Source of the DNA: CAMQRS01 sp964370645
GTDB taxonomy: Bacteria > Bacillota_I > Bacilli_A > Erysipelotrichales > Erysipelotrichaceae
Reading direction: 5' to 3'
DNA: 64,000 nucleotides
Assembly (NCBI GenBank): GCA_964370645.1
Contig: CAYJJS010000004.1
Coordinates: 25,472-89,471, forward strand
Below the pieces are notes generated by a model. That model searched no databases and was not told the origin of the DNA. It saw only the letters and a program-made list of their open reading frames with translations. Positions 19,028 to 28,463 of this stretch are shown here, piece by piece (the stretch's first letter is position 1; each line of letters starts with the position of its first letter). A program made the translations under genes and the position numbers.

Positions 19028-19588
19028 CTATTTAGTGCGGCCACTTTCTAATTGTTTAATTTCTTCTTCTTTTTCCATCGCTTTTAGTAACCAGAAAAAT
19101 AGAAGCATTAAAAATAAACTTCCTACAGCCCAAAATGGCAGTGTAATTGTGAAATATTGAATCGCGAATACAAACACCAAAGGGCATAAAAAAACGAATA
19201 AGACATAGACCAAACGATACCTCTTTAATGTACGAATACGTGCTTGTTGCTCAACATTTGGTTTGCGTTCATTTATTTCCACTTGTGACAAGCCATCCCA
19301 ACCGTTGTCTATAAGTGTTAATGCTTTACGATATGCAGATGGTCTCACAAGCAAAAAGATAATGCACAGCACGGCTATGAGTGACACAGTAAACGCAATC
19401 GCTACACTATAAGCAGGTATAAAAAAGAATGATAGAAATGCAATTGCAGTAGCAAGTAATACTATGAACACACTGTATTTACTGATACGTCGTAAACTTT
19501 GAATTGCATCTACTTTATCTTGTTCACGCATCTTTGATTGTTGAATTTTTTCAACATTTACTTTCACAAGAATTATGTAATGATTCAC
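19028..19588 (-). CDS. Four-segment membrane protein of unknown function
   Basis: 186 residues, not recognised. About 35 N-terminal cytosolic residues precede two hydrophobic segments (about 33-80). A cytosolic basic loop with WDGLSQVEINERKPNVEQQARIR is followed by two more segments (about 122-165) and a charged tail. The only start that fits is GTG at 19588, just after the phosphohexomutase stop; an internal ATG at codon 20 would give a shorter form. Co-transcribed with the mutase, but nothing links their functions. Confidence 0.65.
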   Translation of the reverse strand: MNHYIILVKVNVEKIQQSKMREQDKVDAIQSLRRISKYSVFIVLLATAIAFLSFFFIPAYSVAIAFTVSLIAVLCIIFLLVRPSAYRKALTLIDNGWDGLSQVEINERKPNVEQQARIRTLKRYRLVYVLFVFLCPLVFVFAIQYFTITLPFWAVGSLFLMLLFFWLLKAMEKEEEIKQLESGRTK

Positions 19589-19590
19589 GC

Positions 19591-21096
19591 CTATGCAAAC
19601 CTACTTAATTCCAAACATTTAAAATCCACTAGAAATGCATGCATTTGTTTTATAATTTGCACGCATCCACCCTCACTATTTGATTCCACATTAAATGCCA
19701 AAATTGGATCATGTAATGATTTTCGTAGTAAGCACCAACCATTACCATGTGCTTCATCAAAATTGATACGAACACCTTCATGATTAATTGCTTCCATTTC
19801 ACAACCTTCTTTTTGCATCGCAAATGCTTGTAACTCTTTTAAAACAGTATCTCCATAAGTAGAAAAATCTTCACAAGTAATCGCAACACGCAATTCCTTT
19901 TCTTCAAGAGGATGTTTCAATTCTTGTATCAACATATCAATCGTCTGATTCTCTAACTTCATCTTAGCTGCTTTAATCACTATCTTTGTTGCTAGATATG
20001 CACCATCATCCAAGAAACGATTTTCTTTCAATGCTGCATGCCCACTCGTTTCAATCGCTAGCTGACTATCTACTCCAGTCGCATTTAAGCGTTGCGATTC
20101 ATTGATTACATTCTTATAACCACGTTTAAATCGATGATGTGTAAGTTGTAAATGTTCTTCTAAGAACATTTTTAGCTCGCTGGAAGTAACGCTATCTGTC
20201 ACAATGGTTGTATTAGGATAGTCTTCTTTCACAATCGCTGCTGCCAAAGCAATAATAGCATTACGGCTAATTTCATTTCCATTTGCATCTACCGCACTAC
20301 TACGGTCTACATCTGTATCGAAAATGATTCCAAGATCTGCACCGTGTTGTTTTACAGCACCACAAATCGATTGCATTGCTACTTTGTCTTCAGGATTTGG
20401 AATATGGTTTGGAAACATTCCATCCGGATTTAAAAACTGTGATCCACTCGTGTTTGCACCAAGTACATCCAATACTTGACGCACATAAAATCCTCCTGCA
20501 CCATTTCCTGCATCTACAACAATGTGCATACCTGTAAGCGGCTTTTCATAGTGGGTTGGATGATTCACTTTTTCACGAATCAAATTCACTAAATAAGCAC
20601 TGTAATACGAAATCAAATCTTTCGCTTCAATACTTCCTCCTGCTTTTTGACAACTTCCTTGCAATGCATATTCAATCACATCACGAATATCTTCTTTATT
20701 CAAACCACCATCTATATCAAAAAACTTCATCCCATTACGATTGAATGGTAAGTGTGAAGCGGTAATCATAATCGCTCCATCACTTTGAAACGCATCAAAT
20801 ATGGTTGACATAAACATTGATGGAGTAGAAGATAACCCACAATCATACACACGGCACCCACAATCTTTAATGGCCTCACAGACACTTGTTTTTAATTGTG
20901 GAGCACTGATTCTAGAGTCATGACCTACACTAATACATAAGTTTTCCTTGTTTGTTTTATGTTGTAAGAACTTTATAAACCCTTGTGCTAGTGCGTACAC
21001 TTCTTCACTTGTTAATGTAACGGGTTCATTGGGCACACCTTCTATTGCAACACCACGAACATCGCTTCCATTTTGTAATTTTTTTAAATCTTGCAT
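19591..21096 (-). CDS. Phosphoglucomutase/phosphomannomutase family enzyme
   Basis: Alpha-D-phosphohexomutase of 501 residues that interconverts sugar 1- and 6-phosphates. The phosphoserine loop is TASHLPFNRNG, the Mg2+ loop is DTDVDRSSAVD, the sugar-binding loop contains ETSGHAALKEN and the phosphate site RKSLHDP-like residues near the end. I place the start at 21096, where AGAGG precedes the ATG; the ATG at 21120 has no site. Specificity (glucose, mannose or glucosamine) is not determined. Confidence 0.88.
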   Translation of the reverse strand: MQDLKKLQNGSDVRGVAIEGVPNEPVTLTSEEVYALAQGFIKFLQHKTNKENLCISVGHDSRISAPQLKTSVCEAIKDCGCRVYDCGLSSTPSMFMSTIFDAFQSDGAIMITASHLPFNRNGMKFFDIDGGLNKEDIRDVIEYALQGSCQKAGGSIEAKDLISYYSAYLVNLIREKVNHPTHYEKPLTGMHIVVDAGNGAGGFYVRQVLDVLGANTSGSQFLNPDGMFPNHIPNPEDKVAMQSICGAVKQHGADLGIIFDTDVDRSSAVDANGNEISRNAIIALAAAIVKEDYPNTTIVTDSVTSSELKMFLEEHLQLTHHRFKRGYKNVINESQRLNATGVDSQLAIETSGHAALKENRFLDDGAYLATKIVIKAAKMKLENQTIDMLIQELKHPLEEKELRVAITCEDFSTYGDTVLKELQAFAMQKEGCEMEAINHEGVRINFDEAHGNGWCLLRKSLHDPILAFNVESNSEGGCVQIIKQMHAFLVDFKCLELSRFA

Positions 21097-21150
21097 AACG
21101 ACCTCTTCTTTCCAAAACATTCTATCATAAATTATAAAAACGAAAAAGGT

Positions 21151-21867
21151 TTAAACAAGCAAATACACAAGTAGGATTGTATTTGGCACTAATACAAATA
21201 AAATATCCCAGAACGTGATACGAAACACTTTATAATGACTTCGATTTGCTTGGATATCAAACCCCTTTGATACCATAGCAATACTTAGACATTGTGCCCA
21301 TTTAATAACATTCACCAACATTGCAAATAAAACTTTATAAAAATAACGAAACCCTTGTATTCCCCTTGCATGTAAAGCAAATCTCACATGCTGAAACTCT
21401 TCCTTTATATTTGGTAGCAAATGAAATGCGGCAAGCGAACCGTATGCGAATTTTGATTGTAGGCGCGCTTGTTGTTGGAGACTATAAATAAAGTCTAAAG
21501 TGTTGGTTGAAGATGCAAATAGTAAGCCAACCCCCATATATGCATAAATTCGAGTAGCCATTTGTAATCCATTGTAAGAAGATGTTAAGTGTACCTCACT
21601 CAATAATGAAACTGTATAAATTTGTTCTTCACCACTAGTGAAAAAAACACCTGTCATATATAAAGAAATGGCACTTATACTAGCAATGCAAAAAAATAGT
21701 AATAATCTTTTATAAGAAATAGTAGTAAACAACAAAAGACAAGTAATTGCGACAATAAACACAACAACATTCACAAGTGGATCATAATTGAAAGACAACA
21801 AAATAGAAAACAACATCAAAGAGATACACTTATAAAATGGATTACATTTTGATAGTAACTGTTTCAT
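21151..21867 (-). CDS. ykoC: ECF transporter transmembrane subunit, YkoC-like
   Basis: EcfT coupling protein of 238 residues with about five membrane segments. The cytosolic coupling helix region carries the EcfT motif near KFAYGSLAAFHLLPNIKEE and ALHARGIQGF (Ala-Arg-Gly). It links the double ATPase to the S component. The start lies within the ATPase gene (26-bp overlap), preceded by AAGGG. Last gene of the ykoFEDC-type operon. Confidence 0.85.
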   Translation of the reverse strand: MKQLLSKCNPFYKCISLMLFSILLSFNYDPLVNVVVFIVAITCLLLFTTISYKRLLLFFCIASISAISLYMTGVFFTSGEEQIYTVSLLSEVHLTSSYNGLQMATRIYAYMGVGLLFASSTNTLDFIYSLQQQARLQSKFAYGSLAAFHLLPNIKEEFQHVRFALHARGIQGFRYFYKVLFAMLVNVIKWAQCLSIAMVSKGFDIQANRSHYKVFRITFWDILFVLVPNTILLVYLLV

Positions 21868-23299
21868 CTACCCTTACCTCAACAAACTGTTTATCTTGTA
21901 TTGCATAGACATGATCTGCATACGCTAAGGCAACATCCATATCATGTGTTGTCATAATGACACTCACTCCATCTTCTTGTACACGTTTTATTACTTGTTG
22001 CATAATCACATGACAAGATACATCATCTTGTCCATACGTAGGTTCATCCAACAATAATACTTCTTGTTTAGCACACAACACACACAATGCTGCAAGTCTT
22101 CTTTGTTGCCCTTGACTTAACATATATGGAGAGTAATTTAAGTATGGATACAATGAAAATTGTTTTAAAAGTGTGTGTATTTTGTTTTCATATTCCTTTT
22201 CTGACATTTTTTCATAATATGCGACACTCATCTTTACCTCTTCATAAACATTGTGTTGAACAAATTGATTTGCTGGATTTTGTAATACTACACCCAATTT
22301 TTGGCATAACTTTTTATAATGTTTCTTATGTAATGCGTAGCCACATACATTTGTGCTTCCACCAACCTTCTCTTTCGCAAACAAACTACGCAAGAAGGTT
22401 GTTTTTCCACATCCCGAAGCACCAACGATTGCTATCACCTCTTTTTTTCGCAGTTGCAGATTACTATCTTTCAAGAAATATATTCCCTGTTTTTGTAAAG
22501 TAAAATTTTGTAGAGAAACCACAACTTCCTCATTATATAAAGAAGGACGTGATTCTCTTTTTATAAGAGGATCAATAATCCCGTGTTGCTTAAAATAAGC
22601 ATGGTGCAAATGTATATTCTCTTTTGTAATCCCTGTCTTCTCAATCACACTTGCACCTTTCATAAGATGTATTTCATCACACACTGCAATCCAACGAGCT
22701 AATATATGATCAATTACAAGGATAGTAAGTTCGTATTCTTTTTGTATTTGTACTATCATTTGCACTAGCTTTTCTGCACAATTTGGATCTAAATTTGCAA
22801 AGGGTTCATCTAAGACTAATACTTTTGTTTGTAGTAAAAGCATACATGCAAGTGCACAACGTTGCTTTTCCCCACCGGATAAAGTATGTAGTTTGCGATG
22901 TAGTAATTCTTGTAAAGACAACTTTTCTACAACCTGTTGAACTTTATCAAGTATTTCCACTTGTGGAATTGCTTGATTTTCTAAACAAAAAATCAATTCT
23001 TCAAATAATGTGCTCATACAAAATTGAGCATCTGCATTTTGAAACATCATACTAATATAAGAAACACGTTGTGAAGTAGACATATTAAATATGTTTTGAT
23101 TCTCTACATATACCTCTCCTTGAATACATGCTGCTTCTTCAATTAGACCAGACATAACACTCGCTAAAGTACTTTTACCACACCCACTCCTACCTAATAG
23201 CACATGTATTTTATGCGGTGTGAATGTGTATGTTAAAGCATCTAATATACTCATACTAGAAGCTTCATAATATTTAAAGTGTAAATTATGAATAATCAT
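21842..23299 (-). CDS. ykoD: ECF transporter double ATPase, YkoD-like
   Basis: Two ABC ATPase domains fused in one chain of 485 residues. Domain 1: Walker A GRSGCGKST, signature LSGGEKQR, DEPFANLD. Domain 2: Walker A GASGCGKTT, signature LSQGQQRR, DEPTYGQD. It energises uptake of a thiamine precursor with the adjacent EcfT and S subunits. It overlaps both neighbours, which is consistent with tight stoichiometry. The fused form is characteristic of the ykoFEDC system. Confidence 0.9.
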   Translation of the reverse strand: MIIHNLHFKYYEASSMSILDALTYTFTPHKIHVLLGRSGCGKSTLASVMSGLIEEAACIQGEVYVENQNIFNMSTSQRVSYISMMFQNADAQFCMSTLFEELIFCLENQAIPQVEILDKVQQVVEKLSLQELLHRKLHTLSGGEKQRCALACMLLLQTKVLVLDEPFANLDPNCAEKLVQMIVQIQKEYELTILVIDHILARWIAVCDEIHLMKGASVIEKTGITKENIHLHHAYFKQHGIIDPLIKRESRPSLYNEEVVVSLQNFTLQKQGIYFLKDSNLQLRKKEVIAIVGASGCGKTTFLRSLFAKEKVGGSTNVCGYALHKKHYKKLCQKLGVVLQNPANQFVQHNVYEEVKMSVAYYEKMSEKEYENKIHTLLKQFSLYPYLNYSPYMLSQGQQRRLAALCVLCAKQEVLLLDEPTYGQDDVSCHVIMQQVIKRVQEDGVSVIMTTHDMDVALAYADHVYAIQDKQFVEVRVDETVTIKM

Positions 23300-23897
23300 G
23301 CACTTCTAAACTTTTCTCATACTGTGTCGCAATTGGGTATCCCTTTAGCACACCTGCCTTAGCCAATGCATCACACAGGCACTTCACAATTATTGTAGAA
23401 AATAAAAGTGCACTGATATAACGTACAACAAACATTGCTATCAATAAAGTCACTTCTAATTCTGTAAATCCAGAACGATAAAACCCCCAAATAAAACTAG
23501 TAATAGTACATCCCAAAGAGGCAAGTGCCATTACCTTAAAATTATACCTCTTATACTTTGTTGCCCCAAAGGCTACTTCTGCACCAATACCTTGGATAAA
23601 ACCAGATACAAATACAATTGGTCCATACATATTCCCCATTAACACTTCTAAAAAGGCTGCCAAAATCTCTGCAACTATAGCTACTCCAGGCTTACGAATA
23701 ATATATGGGGCCATCGTTGCTGCCATAAACCAAATTCCAAAAAATATTTCATTTGCAAAAACTCCAAGCCCCATTGGTGTCAATACGGCATGTAGTGCGA
23801 TCGATCCATATACTGCTCCTAAATAAATGGCTGCAAATACAACTGCAATTACCCCAATCATAATAATATCTTGTAATTTCCATGTATAACTTTTCAT
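23286..23897 (-). CDS. ykoE: ECF S component for HMP/thiamine, YkoE-like
   Basis: Substrate-binding membrane subunit of about 203 residues and six hydrophobic segments. Conserved-looking blocks are PMGLGVFANEIFFGIWF and MGNMYGPIVFVSGFIQGIGAE. YkoE proteins bind hydroxymethylpyrimidine or thiamine. I start at the ATG at 23897, preceded by AAGG and a GGGGGAA stretch; an upstream extension runs into the ykoF gene. The TPP riboswitch upstream supports the assignment. Confidence 0.88.
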   Translation of the reverse strand: MKSYTWKLQDIIMIGVIAVVFAAIYLGAVYGSIALHAVLTPMGLGVFANEIFFGIWFMAATMAPYIIRKPGVAIVAEILAAFLEVLMGNMYGPIVFVSGFIQGIGAEVAFGATKYKRYNFKVMALASLGCTITSFIWGFYRSGFTELEVTLLIAMFVVRYISALLFSTIIVKCLCDALAKAGVLKGYPIATQYEKSLEVHDYS

Positions 23898-23899
23898 CC

Positions 23900-24517
23900 T
23901 TATTCCCCCTTTGTTGGACTGTTTACACTCAAAGTAGCTTGCAATACATAATGTGAACATGTTGTATCTACAAGTGCTAAAGCATCTTCATAAAATTTTA
24001 ATATCGCTTGTACATCCCCTTGTAATATAGTTACATAATGCGCCGACTTTACATATAATCCATAATCTTTTGCCATGTTCACCACATCTATAATTTCTTG
24101 CATATACGATTCTTTTCCAAGTGGATATAAAGAAATTTTGGATATCACATCAAAATGTATGTCTTTATATGAATCATAGTTTACTAATACATCATCCTCA
24201 CTCATAAAACAATCCGCATCACTATCTCCTGGACACCCTTTTGAGAATGTCATTTCACAAACTGCATGTATTTCTTCTCTATACGCATGTATAAAACAAG
24301 CGCTTAATGCATCTAACACATGATTTCTTTTCCCCCTATAAATCGTAGACAACGCATCACTCTCACTCCAAACTTTACTTGTATCAACCTTTTGAATCCC
24401 GCTTAAAATAATATCAACATAAACATCACTCATAATTGATAAACTAAATCGACATCCGCTGATGTCTAGGGTTGCTCCCTTTGTACTCCATGGGCACCCA
24501 CAATGTTTCTTTTCCAT
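23900..24517 (-). CDS. ykoF: Thiamine/HMP-binding protein YkoF
   Basis: YkoF-type protein of 205 residues: two similar ferredoxin-like halves (residues about 15-95 and 110-195; GCRFSLSIMSDVYVDIILSG and HFDVISKISLYPLG begin each). Known YkoF binds thiamine or its pyrimidine moiety and is encoded with the YkoEDC transporter. I start at 24517, where AAAGGG precedes the ATG. Reading further upstream would translate the riboswitch and terminator. A short Cys-rich N-terminal stretch (KKHCGCPWS) is unusual. Confidence 0.88.
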   Translation of the reverse strand: MEKKHCGCPWSTKGATLDISGCRFSLSIMSDVYVDIILSGIQKVDTSKVWSESDALSTIYRGKRNHVLDALSACFIHAYREEIHAVCEMTFSKGCPGDSDADCFMSEDDVLVNYDSYKDIHFDVISKISLYPLGKESYMQEIIDVVNMAKDYGLYVKSAHYVTILQGDVQAILKFYEDALALVDTTCSHYVLQATLSVNSPTKGE

Positions 24518-24535
24518 ACATTTCCCTTTCCGAAT

Positions 24536-24567
24536 AAAAAAACCGTCCTGCGGATAACGCAAAACGG
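24536..24567 (-). terminator. Riboswitch-controlled terminator before ykoF
   Basis: On the minus strand, CCGTTTTGCG pairs with CGCAGGACGG (two G-U pairs) around a five-base loop, followed by seven T. It lies between the TPP aptamer and the ykoF ribosome binding site, so the riboswitch probably works by premature termination. Confidence 0.9.
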
Positions 24568-24582
24568 CAATGAAAAAAATCC

Positions 24583-24660
24583 ATATCCCTACGTTGGCAT
24601 TATCCAAATCAGGTTTAGGGTCGAAGTCGAACTTCCTCTCAGCGTATTAGCTCCCCTTTG
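24583..24660 (-). promoter_or_regulatory. TPP riboswitch (THI element)
   Basis: The minus strand carries the THI-box core in order: GGGGAGC, CTGAGAG, an ACCC segment, then ACCTGATTTGGATAATGCC and CGTAGGGA. These are the near-invariant TPP aptamer segments. A terminator follows 16 bp downstream. TPP should switch off ykoFEDC. Confidence 0.95.
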
Positions 24661-24671
24661 TATTCTTATTC

Positions 24672-24700
24672 AGTATACAAGATTGGTACGTTGTTGTCAC
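24672..24700 (-). promoter_or_regulatory. Promoter of the ykoFEDC operon
   Basis: Minus strand: -35 GTGACA (24700-24695), 17-bp spacer, -10 TATACT (24677-24672), about 10 bp before the aptamer. Confidence 0.8.
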
Positions 24701-24729
24701 GATATTTCACAATGCCACCCCATTTATAG

Positions 24730-24758
24730 TTTACATTTTTTTCTATATTTGGGATAAT
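24730..24758 (+). promoter_or_regulatory. Promoter of the first aldo/keto reductase
   Basis: TTTACA, 17-bp spacer, GATAAT; followed by an AAGGAG ribosome binding site at 24769-24774. Confidence 0.7.
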
Positions 24759-24782
24759 ACAAGACATACAAGGAGTAACTAT

Positions 24783-25985
24783 ATGCAATATCGAGAATTA
24801 GTAAATGGGGCAAAACCAGTATCTGCATTAGGATATGGTTGCATGCGTTTCCCAAACAAAGGTGGATTCATTGATGAAATAGAGAGTGAACGCCAAATTT
24901 TAGAAGCCATAAAACAAGGAGTGAATTATTTTGATACTGCTTATTTTTATCATAGTGGTAAAAGTGAAACATTGCTTGGTAATCTATTTCAAAAACACAA
25001 TTTAAGAAAAAAAGTATTTATTGCAGATAAACTTCCCTATCTATTAGTAAAACAAAACAAAGACATATACAATATTTTTCAAACGCAATTGAAGCGACTA
25101 CAAACGGATTATATCGATTATTACTTAATGCATATGCTTGACAGTTTACAAACATGGCAACAATTAAAATCACTTGGTATCCTAACATTCATTGAAGAAC
25201 AGAAGCGACTTGGAAGTATTCACCACATAGGTTTCTCTTTTCATGGTAGACAGGAGGAGTTTATGAAAATCCTAGCAGATTACGATTGGGATTTTTGTCA
25301 AATTCAGTTCAACTATTTGGATGAAAATTATCAAGCTGGCTTGGCTGGTTTACAAGCAGCCTACGACAAAGGAGTTGGCGTTGTGATTATGGAGCCATTG
25401 AGAGGTGGTGCTTTGGCCAATAACATACCTGATAAAATCCAAACACTATTCCAACAATATCCAAACACGTACTCCCCAGCACAATGGGCATTGCGCTGGA
25501 TTTTCAATCATAAAGAAGTGAGTGTTGTCCTTAGTGGGATGAATGCCACACAGCAAATTGAAGAAAACATTCATGTAGCATCTACTACACAAATCAATAG
25601 TATGAGTGATGAACAACTTCATTTAATTCATAGAGCGAAAGAAATTTTTCACGAATTGATGAAAGTACCTTGTACAGGATGCAATTATTGTATGCCCTGC
25701 CCTTTTGGTGTTGACATTCCAGGAAACTTTAGCGAATACAATAACTCTTACTTTTTTAAATCTAGAATGGCAAAAACACATTATATGTCCAAACTAGTAA
25801 AAAAAGATGACTTATCTGGTGCAAATTTATGTGTAAACTGCAAAAAATGTGTAAAACATTGTCCACAAAACATTGATATCCCACAACAATTAAAACAAGT
25901 GCACAAACATTTAAGCAACCCAATCATTGTCTTTTTCTTAAAAATCGTAATGCGATTTGTTGGACCAAAAAAGCAGAAGTCTTAG
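24783..25985 (+). CDS. Aldo/keto reductase with ferredoxin-type iron-sulfur domain
   Basis: 400 residues: an aldo/keto reductase barrel (about 1-285) with YGCMRFP at the N-terminus and an LQTDYIDYYLMHMLD strand. It is followed by a C-terminal domain with two 4Fe-4S-type cysteine clusters (CTGCNYCMPCPFGVDIP and CVNCKKCVKHCPQ). Such fusions are common in anaerobes; the substrate is unknown. A second copy of the same design lies at 29778-30890. Its stop codon falls within the 47-bp repeat that flanks the uvrA-like cassette. Confidence 0.88.
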   Translation: MQYRELVNGAKPVSALGYGCMRFPNKGGFIDEIESERQILEAIKQGVNYFDTAYFYHSGKSETLLGNLFQKHNLRKKVFIADKLPYLLVKQNKDIYNIFQTQLKRLQTDYIDYYLMHMLDSLQTWQQLKSLGILTFIEEQKRLGSIHHIGFSFHGRQEEFMKILADYDWDFCQIQFNYLDENYQAGLAGLQAAYDKGVGVVIMEPLRGGALANNIPDKIQTLFQQYPNTYSPAQWALRWIFNHKEVSVVLSGMNATQQIEENIHVASTTQINSMSDEQLHLIHRAKEIFHELMKVPCTGCNYCMPCPFGVDIPGNFSEYNNSYFFKSRMAKTHYMSKLVKKDDLSGANLCVNCKKCVKHCPQNIDIPQQLKQVHKHLSNPIIVFFLKIVMRFVGPKKQKS

Positions 25986-26014
25986 TTACTTCTGCTTTTT
26001 TCTTCGTATATATA
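25968..26014. repeat. 47-bp direct repeat, copy 1, with bidirectional terminator
   Basis: Identical to 28963-29009 except for one base. It contains a hairpin, AAAAAAGCAGAAGT with ACTTCTGCTTTTTT, and a further 13 identical bases after the hairpin. It covers the last codons of the reductase and separates it from the convergent uvrA-like gene. Confidence 0.9.
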
Positions 26015-26021
26015 TTTACGC

Positions 26022-28463
26022 TTACAAATATTCTCCAATTACACTATTTCTATTTTGCGAAATTTCATAAGGTGTACCTACTGCAATAATGTTTCCACCT
26101 TTATCTCCACCATATGGACCCAACTCAATAATATAATCACTCTTAGCTAATACATCCAAATTGTGCTCAATCACAAACACTGAGTTATTTTTGTCGACTA
26201 ACTTTTTTAGTAGTAGCAATAGCTTTTCCACATCCGCAGGGTGAAGTCCACTAGTTGGCTCATCTAACAAATATAAGGTATTTCCAGCTTTTCCTCTTGC
26301 CAATTGTTTTGATAATTTCAACCGTTGGCACTCCCCACCTGAAAGAGTTGTAGTGGATTGTCCAAGCTTAAGATAAGCAAGTCCAACTTCATCAATGACA
26401 CAAAGTTTTTTATAAATATCCTCATTTTCTTTAAAAAAATTCAAATTTTCTTGTACCGTCATATTCAAGATATCAGAAATATTTTTATCTTTATATGTAA
26501 TCGCCAATACCTTCTTTTTAAACCTATGACCTTTACAAACCGGACATGTCACTTCGATATCCTCTAAAAATTGCATATCCAATGCGATTACACCCAGACC
26601 CTCACATTTTTCACAGCGTCCTCCTTTCACATTAAAGGAGAAATCAGAAGGTTTGAGTTTACTCTTTTTCGCTTCTTTCTGTGTAGAAAACAACTCTCTT
26701 ATTAGCATATAAACCTCGCTATAGGTTGCAACATTACTTCTGCTTTGTCTTCCGATTGGACTTTGATCGATTCGAATCATTTCAAAAATGTGTTGTAACC
26801 CGTTGATTTGCGATACATTCCTTCTTTGCTCAATGACATCAAAAACTAGACTACTTTTCCCACTCCCCGAAACACCAGCAAAAGCAACGAAGTGGTTGAG
26901 TGGTATATTTACTGAAACATTATTAAGATTATGTGCTGTGGCATTCTTTACCTCAATAAACTTTTGAGCATTTATTTTTTCATTGTTTGGACTCACTTTT
27001 TCTCTTTGCAAATATTTTGCAGTGATTGAGGCTTTACTTTGAATCACCTCTGATAGTAAACCACTTGCTACTATTTCTCCACCTAAACTACCTGCACCAA
27101 CACCAAAATCGATGATATGATCACAGGCTTTGACAAAATCCATATCATGTTCAATTACGATTACTGTATTTTTAAGATCGCGTAATTTTTTTATTGCCTC
27201 TAACAGTTGTAACGTATCCCTTGCATGTAATCCAGTGGTTGGCTCATCTAAAATATACACTACTCCACTAAGTCCACTTTCTAAGATATTTACAAGGCGA
27301 ATCCTTTGATTTTCTCCCCCTGAAAGAGTACTTATAGATCGATCGATTGAAAGATATTCTAACCCAATCCTTATCATTCCATTGACACGTTTCAGGATGT
27401 CGCCAATAACAACTGTAGCAATATCTTTTGCTGATGGACCCATGCTATTTTTTGTATTTTCTAAAAAAATAAATAGTGAAGACATTGTATAAGTACTAAC
27501 TTCACTAATTGTTTTTCCATTCAACTTCGCACTTCTTCCATCACTTCCTAACCTTGTTCCCTCACATGTTTGACAAGGTGTACTTACAATAGCCTTTGCA
27601 ATCACAGGGTTCGCAACTTTTTTTGTAGCCGATTCGACCACTTTTTTATTCACAAATGTTCGTAATCCTTCAACATATCCATCCATTACTCTCTTTGGTT
27701 TTTTTATATTTGGAAATCGCTTTTTAAAAGCTGCGCTATCAACACCATCCAAAAGTACTAGCATTTCAAGTTCATTATAATCTTTAATCGGTTTTGACAC
27801 ATCAAAAGTAAACCCATAATGTTTTCCACAGTTAGCAAAAACATTTGCATAATGTTCATCAAAAGTTTTATTACCCCAAATTTTAATAGCACCTTCTCTT
27901 ATCGTTAGGTTTTCATCTATTAATTTCGAGAAATCAATGTCCTTCACAACACCAATTCCATTGCACTTTGGACAAGCTCCCTCTACTTTATTGAATGAAA
28001 AACTTGCCATCGTTAAATGCGAAATTTTACTTTTACAATGTGGACAAGATGTATGCGAATAATCTTCTTCCTCCTCAAATGTTGGTGGTATCTCTAATTT
28101 ACAATTCGGACATATTCTTGTGGCAAGTTTCGCATACAGGATACGAAGATACGTTAGTATTTCTGTATATGTTCCTACCGTTGAACGAGGATTTTTCGAA
28201 AGTACTCTTTGCCCAATAGAAATAGAGGGAGAAAGACCAACAATACTATCTACATGTGGTTTATTTAAACCATCACTCACCATGCCCATAGATTCTAAAT
28301 ATTGCCTTTGACATTCTTTTTGTAAGATATCCATAGCTAGACTGCTTTTCCCACTCCCTGATAAACCCGTTAAAGCAACCAGTTTATACTTAGGTATTTG
28401 TACTGTAATATTTCTAAGATTATTTTCTTTTGCTCCAGTAATTTTTATAAATTCATTTCTCAT
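26022..28463 (-). CDS. UvrA-like ABC ATPase (compact, resistance-associated type)
   Basis: 813 residues with the UvrA plan, about 120 shorter than housekeeping UvrA. Walker A GLSGSGKSS and GVSGSGKSS, signatures LSGGENQR and LSGGECQR, and zinc-finger cysteines in CPKCNGIG, CQTCEGTRLG, CEKCEGLG and CPVCKGHRF. Compact UvrA paralogues often lack the UvrB-binding domain and accompany drug-tolerance loci. It overlaps the upstream marR stop by 4 bp (ATGA), so it is controlled by that regulator. A role in tolerating a DNA-binding compound is inference. Confidence 0.85.
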   Translation of the reverse strand: MRNEFIKITGAKENNLRNITVQIPKYKLVALTGLSGSGKSSLAMDILQKECQRQYLESMGMVSDGLNKPHVDSIVGLSPSISIGQRVLSKNPRSTVGTYTEILTYLRILYAKLATRICPNCKLEIPPTFEEEEDYSHTSCPHCKSKISHLTMASFSFNKVEGACPKCNGIGVVKDIDFSKLIDENLTIREGAIKIWGNKTFDEHYANVFANCGKHYGFTFDVSKPIKDYNELEMLVLLDGVDSAAFKKRFPNIKKPKRVMDGYVEGLRTFVNKKVVESATKKVANPVIAKAIVSTPCQTCEGTRLGSDGRSAKLNGKTISEVSTYTMSSLFIFLENTKNSMGPSAKDIATVVIGDILKRVNGMIRIGLEYLSIDRSISTLSGGENQRIRLVNILESGLSGVVYILDEPTTGLHARDTLQLLEAIKKLRDLKNTVIVIEHDMDFVKACDHIIDFGVGAGSLGGEIVASGLLSEVIQSKASITAKYLQREKVSPNNEKINAQKFIEVKNATAHNLNNVSVNIPLNHFVAFAGVSGSGKSSLVFDVIEQRRNVSQINGLQHIFEMIRIDQSPIGRQSRSNVATYSEVYMLIRELFSTQKEAKKSKLKPSDFSFNVKGGRCEKCEGLGVIALDMQFLEDIEVTCPVCKGHRFKKKVLAITYKDKNISDILNMTVQENLNFFKENEDIYKKLCVIDEVGLAYLKLGQSTTTLSGGECQRLKLSKQLARGKAGNTLYLLDEPTSGLHPADVEKLLLLLKKLVDKNNSVFVIEHNLDVLAKSDYIIELGPYGGDKGGNIIAVGTPYEISQNRNSVIGEYL

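Noticed and set aside
24517..24607. A longer ykoF product starting at 24607
   Set aside because: It would translate the TPP aptamer and its terminator; a ribosome binding site exists only before 24517.
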